Positions 1 to 6,366 of a DNA stretch of 9,852 bases are shown here, piece by piece (the first letter of the stretch is position 1; the number at the start of each line of letters is the position of its first letter). The position numbers and the translations under genes were made by a program. The stretch lies in assembly GCA_030450655.1 (NCBI GenBank), contig JAKDIE010000031.1:1-9852 (forward strand). Direction: 5' to 3'. Origin of the DNA: Ruaniaceae bacterium (lineage in GTDB: Bacteria; Actinomycetota; Actinomycetes; Actinomycetales; Actinomycetaceae). The notes under the pieces were generated by a model, which had not been told where the DNA came from, did no database searches, and saw only the letters and a list, made by a program, of their open reading frames with translations.

Positions 1-1987
1 ACGCGAACGCCAGCGTAGTGAAGAAGATGCCAAGGAACAGGTTTAGCATGCCGCGCTGCGCGTAATGCGTGCAGATCTCGACCACCTTCATCGAGTCCTC
101 CTCGGAGGCGCGCGTTGCATCGCCGGTGAGCTTGATGTTGTCTTTAATGAACTCCACCGCTCGGTACGCGCCCGTGGTCACCGCCTGAATCGTTCCTCCG
201 GAGAACCAGTAGATGATCGCGCCACCCATGACGATCCCGAGCAGGAACGGGGCGTGCATGATCGAGAGCTTCTCGATGTCATGCGAGAGCCCGTCGGTCA
301 GCGCCATGATGATCGAGAAGATCATGGTGGTTGCACCCACCACTGCCGTGCCAATGAGCACGGGCTTAGCTGTGGCTTTGAAGGTGTTTCCGGCGCCGTC
401 GTTCTCTTCGAGCATCAACTTCGCCTTTTCGAACTGCGGGGTAAAGCCAAACTCGCGCTCGATCTCCTGCTCGATGGCCGGGATGTCCTCGATCTGGGAC
501 AGCTCGTAGACGCTCTGGGCGTTATCCGTGACGGGGCCGTAGGAATCCACGGCGATCGTGACGGGTCCCATTCCGAGGAACCCGAATGCCACCAGGCCGA
601 ACGCGAACACGGCCGGGGCGAGCATGATCTCGCCGAGGTTCATCTCCGCGATCTTGTACGCGACCGTCATCAGAGCGATGATCGCCAGGCCCAGCCAGAA
701 CGCCGAGAAGTTTCCGGCAACGAGGCCGGAAAGAATGTTGAGGCTCGCCCCGCCCTGGCGCGAGGACGTCACGACCTCGCGGGTGTGGCGTGCCTTCGTG
801 GACGTGAAGACCTTCACCAGTTCTGGGATGAGCGCGCCGGCGACCGTTCCACACGAGACGATCAGGGCGAGCTGCCACCACAGGTGGCTCGTTCCCGGCA
901 GGGACAGGAGAAGGACGTAAGACGAGGCAAAGGTCAGCACGATAGAGACGGCCGATGTGACCCACACGAGGGAGGAGAGCGGCGCCTCGAAGTTCATCTT
1001 CTCTGCATCGCCGTACTTCCGGTGCGCCGCCAGATCGTTCAGATGGTAGGAGAGCGCCGAGGCGATCACCATGATCGCGCGTACCGCGAACACCCACACC
1101 AGGAGTTGCGCCTGAATGGCGGGACTCGCGACGGCGAGGATCACGAACGTCACGATGGCCACGCCGGTCACGCCGTAGGTCTCGAAGCCATCCGCCGAGG
1201 GGCCCACCGAATCGCCTGCGTTATCACCCGTGCAGTCCGCGATCACGCCGGGGTTGCGGGCGTCGTCTTCCTTGATCTTGAAGACGATCTTCATCAGGTC
1301 CGAGCCGATATCGGCGATCTTGGTGAAGATTCCACCCGCGATGCGCAGCGCGGACGCACCAAGGGACTCGCCGATCGCGAAACCGATAAAGCATGCTCCC
1401 GCGAGGTTCCCGGGCACCACGAGCAGAATCAGCAGCATGATCGCAAGCTCCACGGAGATGAGGACCATGCCGATCGACATGCCGGACTTCATCGGGGTGG
1501 CGTACACGGGCCACGGCTTGCCGCGCAGTGCCGCGAATGCGGTGCGAGAGTTCGCGAAGGTGTTGATGCGGATGCCGTACCAGGCCACCGCGTAGGAGCC
1601 GGCCATGCCGAGGAGCGAGAAGCCCACGATGATCCCCATGCGACCCCAGGAGAAATCGAGCAGGAACTTGAAGTAGACCACGATGACGGCGGCGATGAAG
1701 ACCCACAGCAGCATCAGGAACTTGCCCTGCTGCAGCAGATACGCCTTGCACGTGGAGTAGATGAGCTCGGAGATTTCACGCATCGAGCGATGCACCGGGA
1801 GGTTGTTGATCTGACGGTATGAGTGGAAACCGAAAGCGAGGCCAGCCACGCAGACGATCAGGCCGAGGGCCAGGATCGTGCGGCCGCTGAATCCGAGCGC
1901 GGAGAAGATGGAGAGATCTGGGAGCTCCAGATTGGCCTCCGAAGCGAATGGCCGGATGGCACTCGGGGCCTGGGTGAAGGGCAACAT
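1..1987 (-). CDS. hppA: Membrane-bound ion-pumping pyrophosphatase (H+-PPase), 3'-partial
   Basis: Integral membrane enzyme that hydrolyses pyrophosphate and pumps protons (in some members Na+) across the cytoplasmic membrane. Reading the minus strand from the ATG at 1985-1987 gives 662 codons with no stop, running off the left edge. Visible motifs are GGIFTKIADIGSD (residues 218-230), then DDARNPGVIAD (241-251) and GDNAGDSVG (254-262), the acidic Mg-pyrophosphate site of the family. Many hydrophobic segments follow from about residue 37. GNTFKATAKP (533-542) carries Lys537 at the position whose Lys marks K+-independent enzymes; the partner position is Ala540 rather than the usual Thr. The wording ADCTGDNAGDSVGPSADGFE resembles the divergent Bacteroides/Cellulomonas-type group recalled from the literature. 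Perhaps 80 C-terminal residues, including the GDPxKDT-like motif, are missing because of the window edge, not a mutation. A GAGGA ribosome site lies 6-7 nt upstream of the start. Confidence 0.95.
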   Translation of the reverse strand, partial: MLPFTQAPSAIRPFASEANLELPDLSIFSALGFSGRTILALGLIVCVAGLAFGFHSYRQINNLPVHRSMREISELIYSTCKAYLLQQGKFLMLLWVFIAAVIVVYFKFLLDFSWGRMGIIVGFSLLGMAGSYAVAWYGIRINTFANSRTAFAALRGKPWPVYATPMKSGMSIGMVLISVELAIMLLILLVVPGNLAGACFIGFAIGESLGASALRIAGGIFTKIADIGSDLMKIVFKIKEDDARNPGVIADCTGDNAGDSVGPSADGFETYGVTGVAIVTFVILAVASPAIQAQLLVWVFAVRAIMVIASALSYHLNDLAAHRKYGDAEKMNFEAPLSSLVWVTSAVSIVLTFASSYVLLLSLPGTSHLWWQLALIVSCGTVAGALIPELVKVFTSTKARHTREVVTSSRQGGASLNILSGLVAGNFSAFWLGLAIIALMTVAYKIAEMNLGEIMLAPAVFAFGLVAFGFLGMGPVTIAVDSYGPVTDNAQSVYELSQIEDIPAIEQEIEREFGFTPQFEKAKLMLEENDGAGNTFKATAKPVLIGTAVVGATTMIFSIIMALTDGLSHDIEKLSIMHAPFLLGIVMGGAIIYWFSGGTIQAVTTGAYRAVEFIKDNIKLTGDATRASEEDSMKVVEICTHYAQRGMLNLFLGIFFTTLAFA

Positions 1988-1993
1988 TGACGT

Positions 1994-1998
1994 TCCTC
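1994..1998 (-). promoter_or_regulatory. Ribosome binding site of hppA
   Basis: On the minus strand GAGGA precedes the ATG at 1987 by 6 nt, supporting this start. A poor -10-like TAGTCT is read on the minus strand at 2020-2025, but no convincing -35 stands at the right distance, so the promoter itself is left uncalled. Confidence 0.6.
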
Positions 1999-2086
1999 AG
2001 TTTTAGGCGAACGCGATCCAGACTACGGCTGTGTTCTGGCGCACAACGGGGGCAAAGGTCCCACGCGCACCGTACGTCGGTATATG

Positions 2087-2109
2087 CTATTGACAATCGT
2101 TATCAATAG
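2087..2109. promoter_or_regulatory. Zur-type operator palindrome upstream of the zinc importer
   Basis: The half-sites CTATTGACAA (2087-2096) and TTATCAATAG (2100-2109) are inverted repeats matching at 9 of 10 positions around a TCG centre. This AT-rich 23-bp palindrome stands out in GC-rich surroundings. The TGAtAA-N-TTATCA core is what zinc-responsive Fur-family repressors (Zur) bind in many bacteria, including actinobacteria. It ends 14 bp before the solute-binding-protein ATG and overlaps the likely promoter (a TATGCT -10-like hexamer at 2083-2088), which fits repression when zinc is plentiful. The embedded TTGACA (2090-2095) looks like a -35 box but has no -10 downstream. No regulator gene is in the window. 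A Mn or Fe repressor of the same superfamily cannot be excluded by sequence alone. Confidence 0.8.
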
Positions 2110-2112
2110 CAG

Positions 2113-2117
2113 AAGGA
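2113..2117 (+). promoter_or_regulatory. Ribosome binding site of the zinc-binding lipoprotein gene
   Basis: AAGGA six nucleotides before the ATG at 2124 is a good Shine-Dalgarno match. It fixes the start, which also gives a proper lipoprotein signal peptide. Confidence 0.7.
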
Positions 2118-2123
2118 AGCCGC

Positions 2124-3239
2124 ATGCGCAGATTGTCCCGTTCACTCCTCCTCTGCGGCGCGGCCGCGCTCGCGCTGGCGGGATGCTCGCTCACGGACGA
2201 CCTCACACCAGGCGCCACGCCGCCCGCAGAGGGGAGCACCGCGGAGGAGAGCGCCACCGAGGGCGGCGCGCCCACGCCCGGTGAACTGGTCGCCATGACC
2301 ACCACGACGCCGCTTGGGAGCATCGTGGGTCAGATCGCGCAGTGCGGTGGCGGGACCGCCGCGACGATCATGGGGATCGGTGACGATCCACACTCCTTCC
2401 AACCCTCCTCCGAGCAGGTGGCGGCGATGGTGAACGCGCCACTCGTCGTCATCAGTGGGCTCGGGCTCGAGGAATCGTTGCTCTCGGCAGTCGCTGCGGC
2501 CGAGGCCGACGGCGCGCAGGTCCTCGAGATCGGCCCGCTCATCGAACCATTGACCTTCGATGAAACGGGCGGCTCCGACGACCACGATCATGACGGCGAC
2601 GGCCACGAGGACCACGCCGCTGAGGACCACGCCGCTGACGAGCATGCCACTGACGAGCATGCCACTGACGAGCACGAGGACCACGATCACGACGGCGACC
2701 TCGACCCGCACTGGTGGCTCGACGTCTCGCGGATGGCCACGGCCGCCGGCATCATCGGCGACGAACTCGCCGAGCAGACCGGTAACGCGGACTTCGCAGC
2801 ATGCGGCACCGAAATCGAGCAGGAGCTACGCACGCTCGATCAGGAGATCGAGGAGACCCTCGCGATCATCCCCACGGAGAACCGGAAGCTCGTCACGGAC
2901 CACCGCGCGTTCGGCTACTTCGCCAACCGTTACGGCTTCGAGATGGTGGGTGCCGTGGTCCCGAGTGCGAGCACGGACGCCGAGGCCTCTTCCGCGGATC
3001 TCGCTGAGCTCATCCACACGATCGAGGAACTTCAGATTCCAGCGATCTTCACCAACGTTGCCTCCCCCACCGCCCTCGCCGATGCTGTTGCGGCCGAGGT
3101 GGGCTTCGACGTCCAGGTGGTCTCGCTCTTCACCGAGTCCCTTGGGCCCGAGGGTTCCGGTGCCGAGAGCTACCAGGACATGATGCGCTCGAACGCCGAG
3201 CTGGTCGCCGAGGCACTGTCGTCACTGAACTCGCACTGA
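2124..3239 (+). CDS. znuA: Zinc ABC transporter solute-binding lipoprotein (ZnuA/cluster A-I family)
   Basis: Extracytoplasmic receptor that captures Zn2+ (or a similar divalent metal) and hands it to the permease encoded next. The 371-residue product starts with Arg residues and a hydrophobic stretch ending in lipobox LAGC, so Cys21 is the expected lipidated residue anchoring it to the outer face of the membrane. Residues 22-55 form a low-complexity linker. Expected metal ligands are His90 (GDDPHSFQPS), His196 (DPHWWLD) and His260 (DHRAFGYFANRYGF). The fourth ligand is probably Glu338 in LFTESLG, where Mn receptors usually have Asp. A loop at about residues 151-192 has 10 His plus many Asp/Glu, the hallmark of zinc rather than manganese receptors. 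The gene follows a Zur-like operator and precedes the permease by 20 bp. Zinc is the best call; binding was not shown. Confidence 0.92.
   Translation: MRRLSRSLLLCGAAALALAGCSLTDDLTPGATPPAEGSTAEESATEGGAPTPGELVAMTTTTPLGSIVGQIAQCGGGTAATIMGIGDDPHSFQPSSEQVAAMVNAPLVVISGLGLEESLLSAVAAAEADGAQVLEIGPLIEPLTFDETGGSDDHDHDGDGHEDHAAEDHAADEHATDEHATDEHEDHDHDGDLDPHWWLDVSRMATAAGIIGDELAEQTGNADFAACGTEIEQELRTLDQEIEETLAIIPTENRKLVTDHRAFGYFANRYGFEMVGAVVPSASTDAEASSADLAELIHTIEELQIPAIFTNVASPTALADAVAAEVGFDVQVVSLFTESLGPEGSGAESYQDMMRSNAELVAEALSSLNSH
2607..2675 (+). repeat. 15-bp coding tandem repeats in the His-rich metal loop
   Basis: Inside the solute-binding-protein gene, GAGGACCACGCCGCT occurs twice (2607-2621, 2622-2636), then GACGAGCATGCCACT twice (2637-2651, 2652-2666), then a partial unit GACGAGCAC (2667-2675). 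The repeats are in frame and encode the pentapeptides EDHAA, EDHAA, DEHAT, DEHAT, DEH. The exact nucleotide identity within pairs suggests recent unit duplication, so copy number may vary between strains and change the number of loop histidines without a frameshift. Confidence 0.9.
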
Positions 3240-3259
3240 GCGGGAATAGGGTAGGCACC

Positions 3260-4099
3260 GTGGAGTGGATCATCGAGCCCTTTCTCTTGGGCTTCCAGCA
3301 GCGCGCCCTGGTGGGCGGCCTGCTGGCGGCCGCGATGACCTCCATCGTGGGCGTGTGGATCGTGCTGCGCGGCATGACCTTCTTTGGCGATGCGTTCGTG
3401 CACGGCGTGATGCCGGGCATCGCGGCCTCGGTGGTGTTCGGCTTCTCGCCGTACCTCGGGGCAGCGCTCGCCGCCGCTGTGATGGTGCTCCTCATCTCGT
3501 ACGTGCACCGGCAGACGGCGCTCACTGAGGACACGGGGATCGGCCTCCTTTTCGTGGGGATGATGGCGCTCGGCGTGGTGATCATCTCGCGCTCCTCGGG
3601 ATACGCCGGATCTCTCACATCGATCCTGTTTGGCGACGTCCTCGGCATCACCACGCCGGACCTGATCGCGATGAGTGTGGTGGCGATCGTTGTGGTCGCG
3701 GGGTCATTGGTGCTGTACCGGCCGCTACTCGCGCTGTCCTTTTCCGCCGAGAAATCGCGGACGCTCGGGCTGAGCCCGGGGCTCGCACACGGGCTACTGC
3801 TCGCGCTGATCGCGATCTCGGTGATTGGCTCGTTTAGTTCGGTGGGGACGATGCTGGTGTTTGGCCTGCTGGTGGGGCCGCCCGCCACCGCCTCGCTTCT
3901 GGCGCGCACTGTGCCGCGGATGTTCGTCTACTCTTTTCTGATCTCGATCGTCTCGGTGTTCGCGGGCCTCGTGCTGAGCTACCACCTCGGGACCGCCGGC
4001 AGCGCAACCATGGCGCTGCTGCCGATTCTCGTGTTCTTCGCGGTGCTCTCAGTGACGCAGGTGCGGCGCCGCCGCCAGCAGAAGGTGGTGACGGCGTGA
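3260..4099 (+). CDS. znuB: Zinc ABC transporter permease (ABC-3/ZnuB family)
   Basis: Membrane channel subunit, probably acting as a homodimer, that passes metal delivered by the lipoprotein. The 279 residues start at a GTG 20 bp after the upstream stop; the ribosome site is weak, so translational coupling is plausible. Hydrophobic helices are visible at about 17-37, 50-78, 93-110, 133-153, 177-203 and 222-242, with a last one near 250-268. Family landmarks are GDAFVHGVMPG (43-53), FGD (124-126), a KSRTLGLS segment (165-172) that corresponds to the loop contacting the ATPase, and VGTMLVFGLLVGPPATAS (195-212). The C-terminus is basic (RRRRQQK) and cytoplasmic. It overlaps the ATPase gene by 4 bp (GTGA), which indicates one operon. 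Substrate is inferred from its neighbours. Confidence 0.92.
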   Translation: MEWIIEPFLLGFQQRALVGGLLAAAMTSIVGVWIVLRGMTFFGDAFVHGVMPGIAASVVFGFSPYLGAALAAAVMVLLISYVHRQTALTEDTGIGLLFVGMMALGVVIISRSSGYAGSLTSILFGDVLGITTPDLIAMSVVAIVVVAGSLVLYRPLLALSFSAEKSRTLGLSPGLAHGLLLALIAISVIGSFSSVGTMLVFGLLVGPPATASLLARTVPRMFVYSFLISIVSVFAGLVLSYHLGTAGSATMALLPILVFFAVLSVTQVRRRRQQKVVTA

Positions 4100-4860
4100 G
4101 CGAGATTCTGGCGCGCGCCGCCGGGCTCGTTCTCGGCTATGGGGATTCGATCGCCGTGGCCGATGGCGAGTTCGAGGTCCCGGTGGGCTCCGTGACCGCG
4201 ATCATCGGGCCGAACGGCTCCGGGAAGTCCACCGTGCTGCACGCGCTCGCGGGGATCGTGAAGCCCCGGGCTGGTTCGCTTGAGGTTCTCGGCGCGCCTC
4301 CCGGGCGGCAGATCCGGCGGGTGAGTTACGTGATGCAAACGGTGGCGATCCCACGGGGAGTCCCGATCACCGTGCGCGAGACCGTGGCCATGGGGCGCTA
4401 TGCCTCCGTGGGATGGTTCCGGCGCTTTGGAGACAAGGACCAGCGCCGCGTGAAGCGGGCGATGGAGCGGATGCGCATCACGGACCTCGCCGATCGCCAC
4501 CTGTGGGAACTCTCCGGTGGGCAGCGCCAGCGCGTGTACGTGGCGCAAGGCATCGCGCAGGAGCACGAGCTGCTGCTGCTGGACGAGCCGCTCACGGGCC
4601 TCGACATCGTCACCGCCCGCACAATCGACGAGCTCATCCACTCCGAACACGAGAACGGGCACTCGGTGATCCTCACCACCCACGATCTCGATGAGGCGCG
4701 TGCCGCAGATTACGTGATCCTGATGGGTGGGCGAGTGGTGGCCGCCGGGCCTCCTGGATCCGTGCTGACGGACGCAAACCTCGCGCTGGCGTACGGGCTC
4801 GGCGCGCTCCACGCGCACGCCCCGGATACCCGGAGCCTCGACGACCACGCGCCCGAGTAG
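4096..4860 (+). CDS. znuC: Zinc ABC transporter ATP-binding protein (ZnuC-like)
   Basis: Cytoplasmic ATPase that powers metal import with the preceding permease. All motifs are intact in the 254 residues: Walker A GPNGSGKST (38-46), Q-loop Gln81 in YVMQ, signature LSGGQRQRV (139-147), Walker B LLLLDEP (159-165), D-loop around LTGLD (166-170) and the switch histidine His196 in TTHDLDEA. The length is typical of single-domain metal-importer ATPases. The GTG start overlaps the permease stop (GTGA at 4096-4099), so the two proteins are likely made by coupled translation. The last 20 or so residues (HAHAPDTRSLDDHAPE region) are His- and Asp-containing but too short to call a metal site. The gene ends 14 bp before the convergent uridylyltransferase. 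Confidence 0.93.
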   Translation: MSEILARAAGLVLGYGDSIAVADGEFEVPVGSVTAIIGPNGSGKSTVLHALAGIVKPRAGSLEVLGAPPGRQIRRVSYVMQTVAIPRGVPITVRETVAMGRYASVGWFRRFGDKDQRRVKRAMERMRITDLADRHLWELSGGQRQRVYVAQGIAQEHELLLLDEPLTGLDIVTARTIDELIHSEHENGHSVILTTHDLDEARAADYVILMGGRVVAAGPPGSVLTDANLALAYGLGALHAHAPDTRSLDDHAPE

Positions 4861-4883
4861 CCGGCCCTATTCGCTCAGCCGGC
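4860..4883. terminator. Possible shared hairpin between convergent genes
   Basis: GCCGGC at 4860-4865 and again at 4878-4883 can pair into a 6-bp stem with a 12-nt loop. It overlaps the last base of the importer stop and spans the uridylyltransferase stop codon. It could act on both convergent transcripts, but there is no T-tract on either side and GCCGGC is self-complementary and common in GC-rich DNA, so the call is weak. Confidence 0.25.
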
Positions 4884-6260
4884 GGAGAACGTGGACCTAA
4901 GCTCCGCGCCGGGCGCGATGGTGCCGCCCTCGGGGCCGAGCGTCACGGCGCCGAGGACTCGCACTCCTCCCCCGAACATCCAATCGCCTTGGACCGTGAA
5001 GGCGACGGCATCCCGCAAGGAGGGGGCGCCGTCGGGGAAATGCGCATCGAAATCCGCGATCCGCCGGTACGGTCCCGGCGCGAGCGTCACCACGGGCGAG
5101 GCCACGGGGATGAGGTGCGAATCCTCGTCCATCTCGAAGGCGTCCGAGCGCACCAGGAGCAGATCGGACGTGGACTTCACGGGCAGGAATCGCGAACGCG
5201 GCACCTCGATGGCACGCGCACCCTCAAACACTTCGACGGCGGCACCCATCGCGGTCTCGAGTTGCACCACGCGCGGGGAGTTCGGATCGCGCGGGTCCAC
5301 GGTCTTCTCGTTGCGGATGAGTGGCAGGCCGAGCACGCCACCACGTTCAAGGAGCGCCTCGCGCAGCACCACCAGATCGAACCAGATCGTGTTCGTGTTG
5401 AAGTAACGGTGGCGCGAAATGTCCGTGAAGAGCGGCAGGTCCTCATCGGAGGTCTGCGCCACCTCGCGCAGCACGATCCGCTTGTCGAAGCGCCGCAGCG
5501 CCAGATGCCCGCCCTTCTTGTCCATCTCCGTGCGCCGGCACACCTCCATCGCGAACGGCGCGCCCGTGGCGGCGAACCAGCCTGCGATTTCGGCCGACGG
5601 CGCCGCCCCCAGATTGTCCGAGTTCGAGACGTATGCGTACCGGAAGCCCGCGTCGATGAGCGCGTCCAGCACCCCGGATCCGAGCAGCGACGGGTACAGA
5701 TCCCCGTGGCCGGGCGGGCACCACTCGAGTTCGGGGGCCGCAGGCCACTCCACAGGAGCGAGGGTATCGGCGAGGATCTTGGGGACGGCCGATTGCATAA
5801 AATCGGCGGGAATCCCCTCGACGGCGATGTCTGAGTGGGCGGCGAGGGCGGCTCTCGTGTCCTTCGCGGTGGCAAACGAGTTCATCAGGACGAACGGGAG
5901 TCGTGCGCCGTACCGGGCGCGGGCGGCGCGGATCTGATCGAGCGTGAGCTCAAGGAAGCTCTTGCCGTCCCGCACCCTGAGCAAGGATTTGGCGCGGCGC
6001 ATTCCCATCGATGTGCCGAGGCCGCCGTTCAGTTTGATGATCGCGGTGACGGCGAGAGCGCTGCGGGCGGCGTCGTCGTCGGGCAGGACGTCCTCGAGCC
6101 TGTCCAGCTCCCGGATCGGTTCGATCGAGTCCTCTGGGATCTCGCCGGTCTCGCCATCGGCGAGCGCGCGGAAGTTGTACTCGAAGACCTCGCGTGCGGG
6201 GGCGGAGGCTCCGGCGGCAGTCATCTTCTCTCGTGCTAGGGCCAGTGCGTGTTCGCTCAT
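4875..6260 (-). CDS. UTP-glucose-1-phosphate uridylyltransferase (UDPGP/UGP2-type)
   Basis: Makes UDP-glucose and pyrophosphate from UTP and glucose-1-phosphate, supplying glycans, glycolipids and the Leloir pathway. The 461-residue protein belongs to the eukaryote-like UDPGP family, not the shorter GalU family of about 300 residues. Motifs are KLNGGLGTSMG (76-86, nucleotide-binding loop) with Lys91 in RRAKSLL, PPGHGD (182-187), SNSDNLG (212-218), FNTNTIWF (287-294), LETAMG (334-339) and FLPVKSTSDLL (358-368, Lys362). The region after about 380 looks like the C-terminal beta-helix. The length is close to the family norm, with all core motifs intact. Its ATG at 6260 has no good ribosome site. 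A TAGTGT hexamer 6 nt upstream suggests a leaderless message. A UDP-N-acetylhexosamine enzyme of the same fold is less likely because of the KLNGGLGTSMG and LPVKSTSDLL motifs. Confidence 0.93.
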   Translation of the reverse strand: MSEHALALAREKMTAAGASAPAREVFEYNFRALADGETGEIPEDSIEPIRELDRLEDVLPDDDAARSALAVTAIIKLNGGLGTSMGMRRAKSLLRVRDGKSFLELTLDQIRAARARYGARLPFVLMNSFATAKDTRAALAAHSDIAVEGIPADFMQSAVPKILADTLAPVEWPAAPELEWCPPGHGDLYPSLLGSGVLDALIDAGFRYAYVSNSDNLGAAPSAEIAGWFAATGAPFAMEVCRRTEMDKKGGHLALRRFDKRIVLREVAQTSDEDLPLFTDISRHRYFNTNTIWFDLVVLREALLERGGVLGLPLIRNEKTVDPRDPNSPRVVQLETAMGAAVEVFEGARAIEVPRSRFLPVKSTSDLLLVRSDAFEMDEDSHLIPVASPVVTLAPGPYRRIADFDAHFPDGAPSLRDAVAFTVQGDWMFGGGVRVLGAVTLGPEGGTIAPGAELRSTFSAG

Positions 6261-6266
6261 GCTTCG

Positions 6267-6272
6267 ACACTA
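6267..6272 (-). promoter_or_regulatory. -10-like element of the uridylyltransferase gene (possible leaderless start)
   Basis: TAGTGT read on the minus strand lies 6 nt before the ATG at 6260, so transcription would begin at or next to the A of ATG. It sits between the imperfect inverted repeats CTTCGA (6262-6267) and TCGAGG (6273-6278), which match at 5 of 6 positions. No clear -35 is visible. Confidence 0.35.
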
Positions 6273-6353
6273 TCGAGGCTGCGCGCGATGCGGCAGGGTT
6301 TCGGCGTGATGGGTGTCTCGGACGGTTTTGGTTACGAAAGCTCCGCGAAGGAG

Positions 6354-6359
6354 TAAATT
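6354..6359 (+). promoter_or_regulatory. -10-like element of gltA, competing with a Shine-Dalgarno reading
   Basis: TAAATT stands 7 nt before the ATG at 6367, the spacing expected for a leaderless transcript. Directly upstream AAGGAG (6348-6353) is a perfect ribosome-site match but lies 13 nt from the ATG, longer than usual, and its GGAG could pair with CTCC at 6341-6344. A TTGGTT/GGTTAC region near 6328-6335 could be a weak -35. Confidence 0.4.
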
Positions 6360-6366
6360 CTTTACC

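Noticed and set aside
65..1822. 585-codon open frame on the plus strand opposite hppA
   Set aside because: It is rich in Arg, His, Asp and Gly without any fold-like pattern and lies exactly antisense to a clearly conserved membrane protein. Long antisense frames are expected in high-GC genes.
1..1987. Truncated or broken hppA
   Set aside because: The frame is open to the edge with intact motifs, so the missing C-terminus is simply outside the window.
2020..2040. CCAGA...TCTGG inverted repeat in the hppA upstream region
   Set aside because: Only 5 bp of stem with a roughly 12-nt loop, within chance expectation.
2090..2095. TTGACA as a -35 box
   Set aside because: No -10 element follows at 16-18 bp; that stretch holds the ribosome site and start codon. 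The hexamer is part of the palindrome.
3979..4848. 289-codon minus-strand frame opposite the ATPase gene
   Set aside because: All ABC motifs are on the plus strand; this frame shows no recognisable domain.
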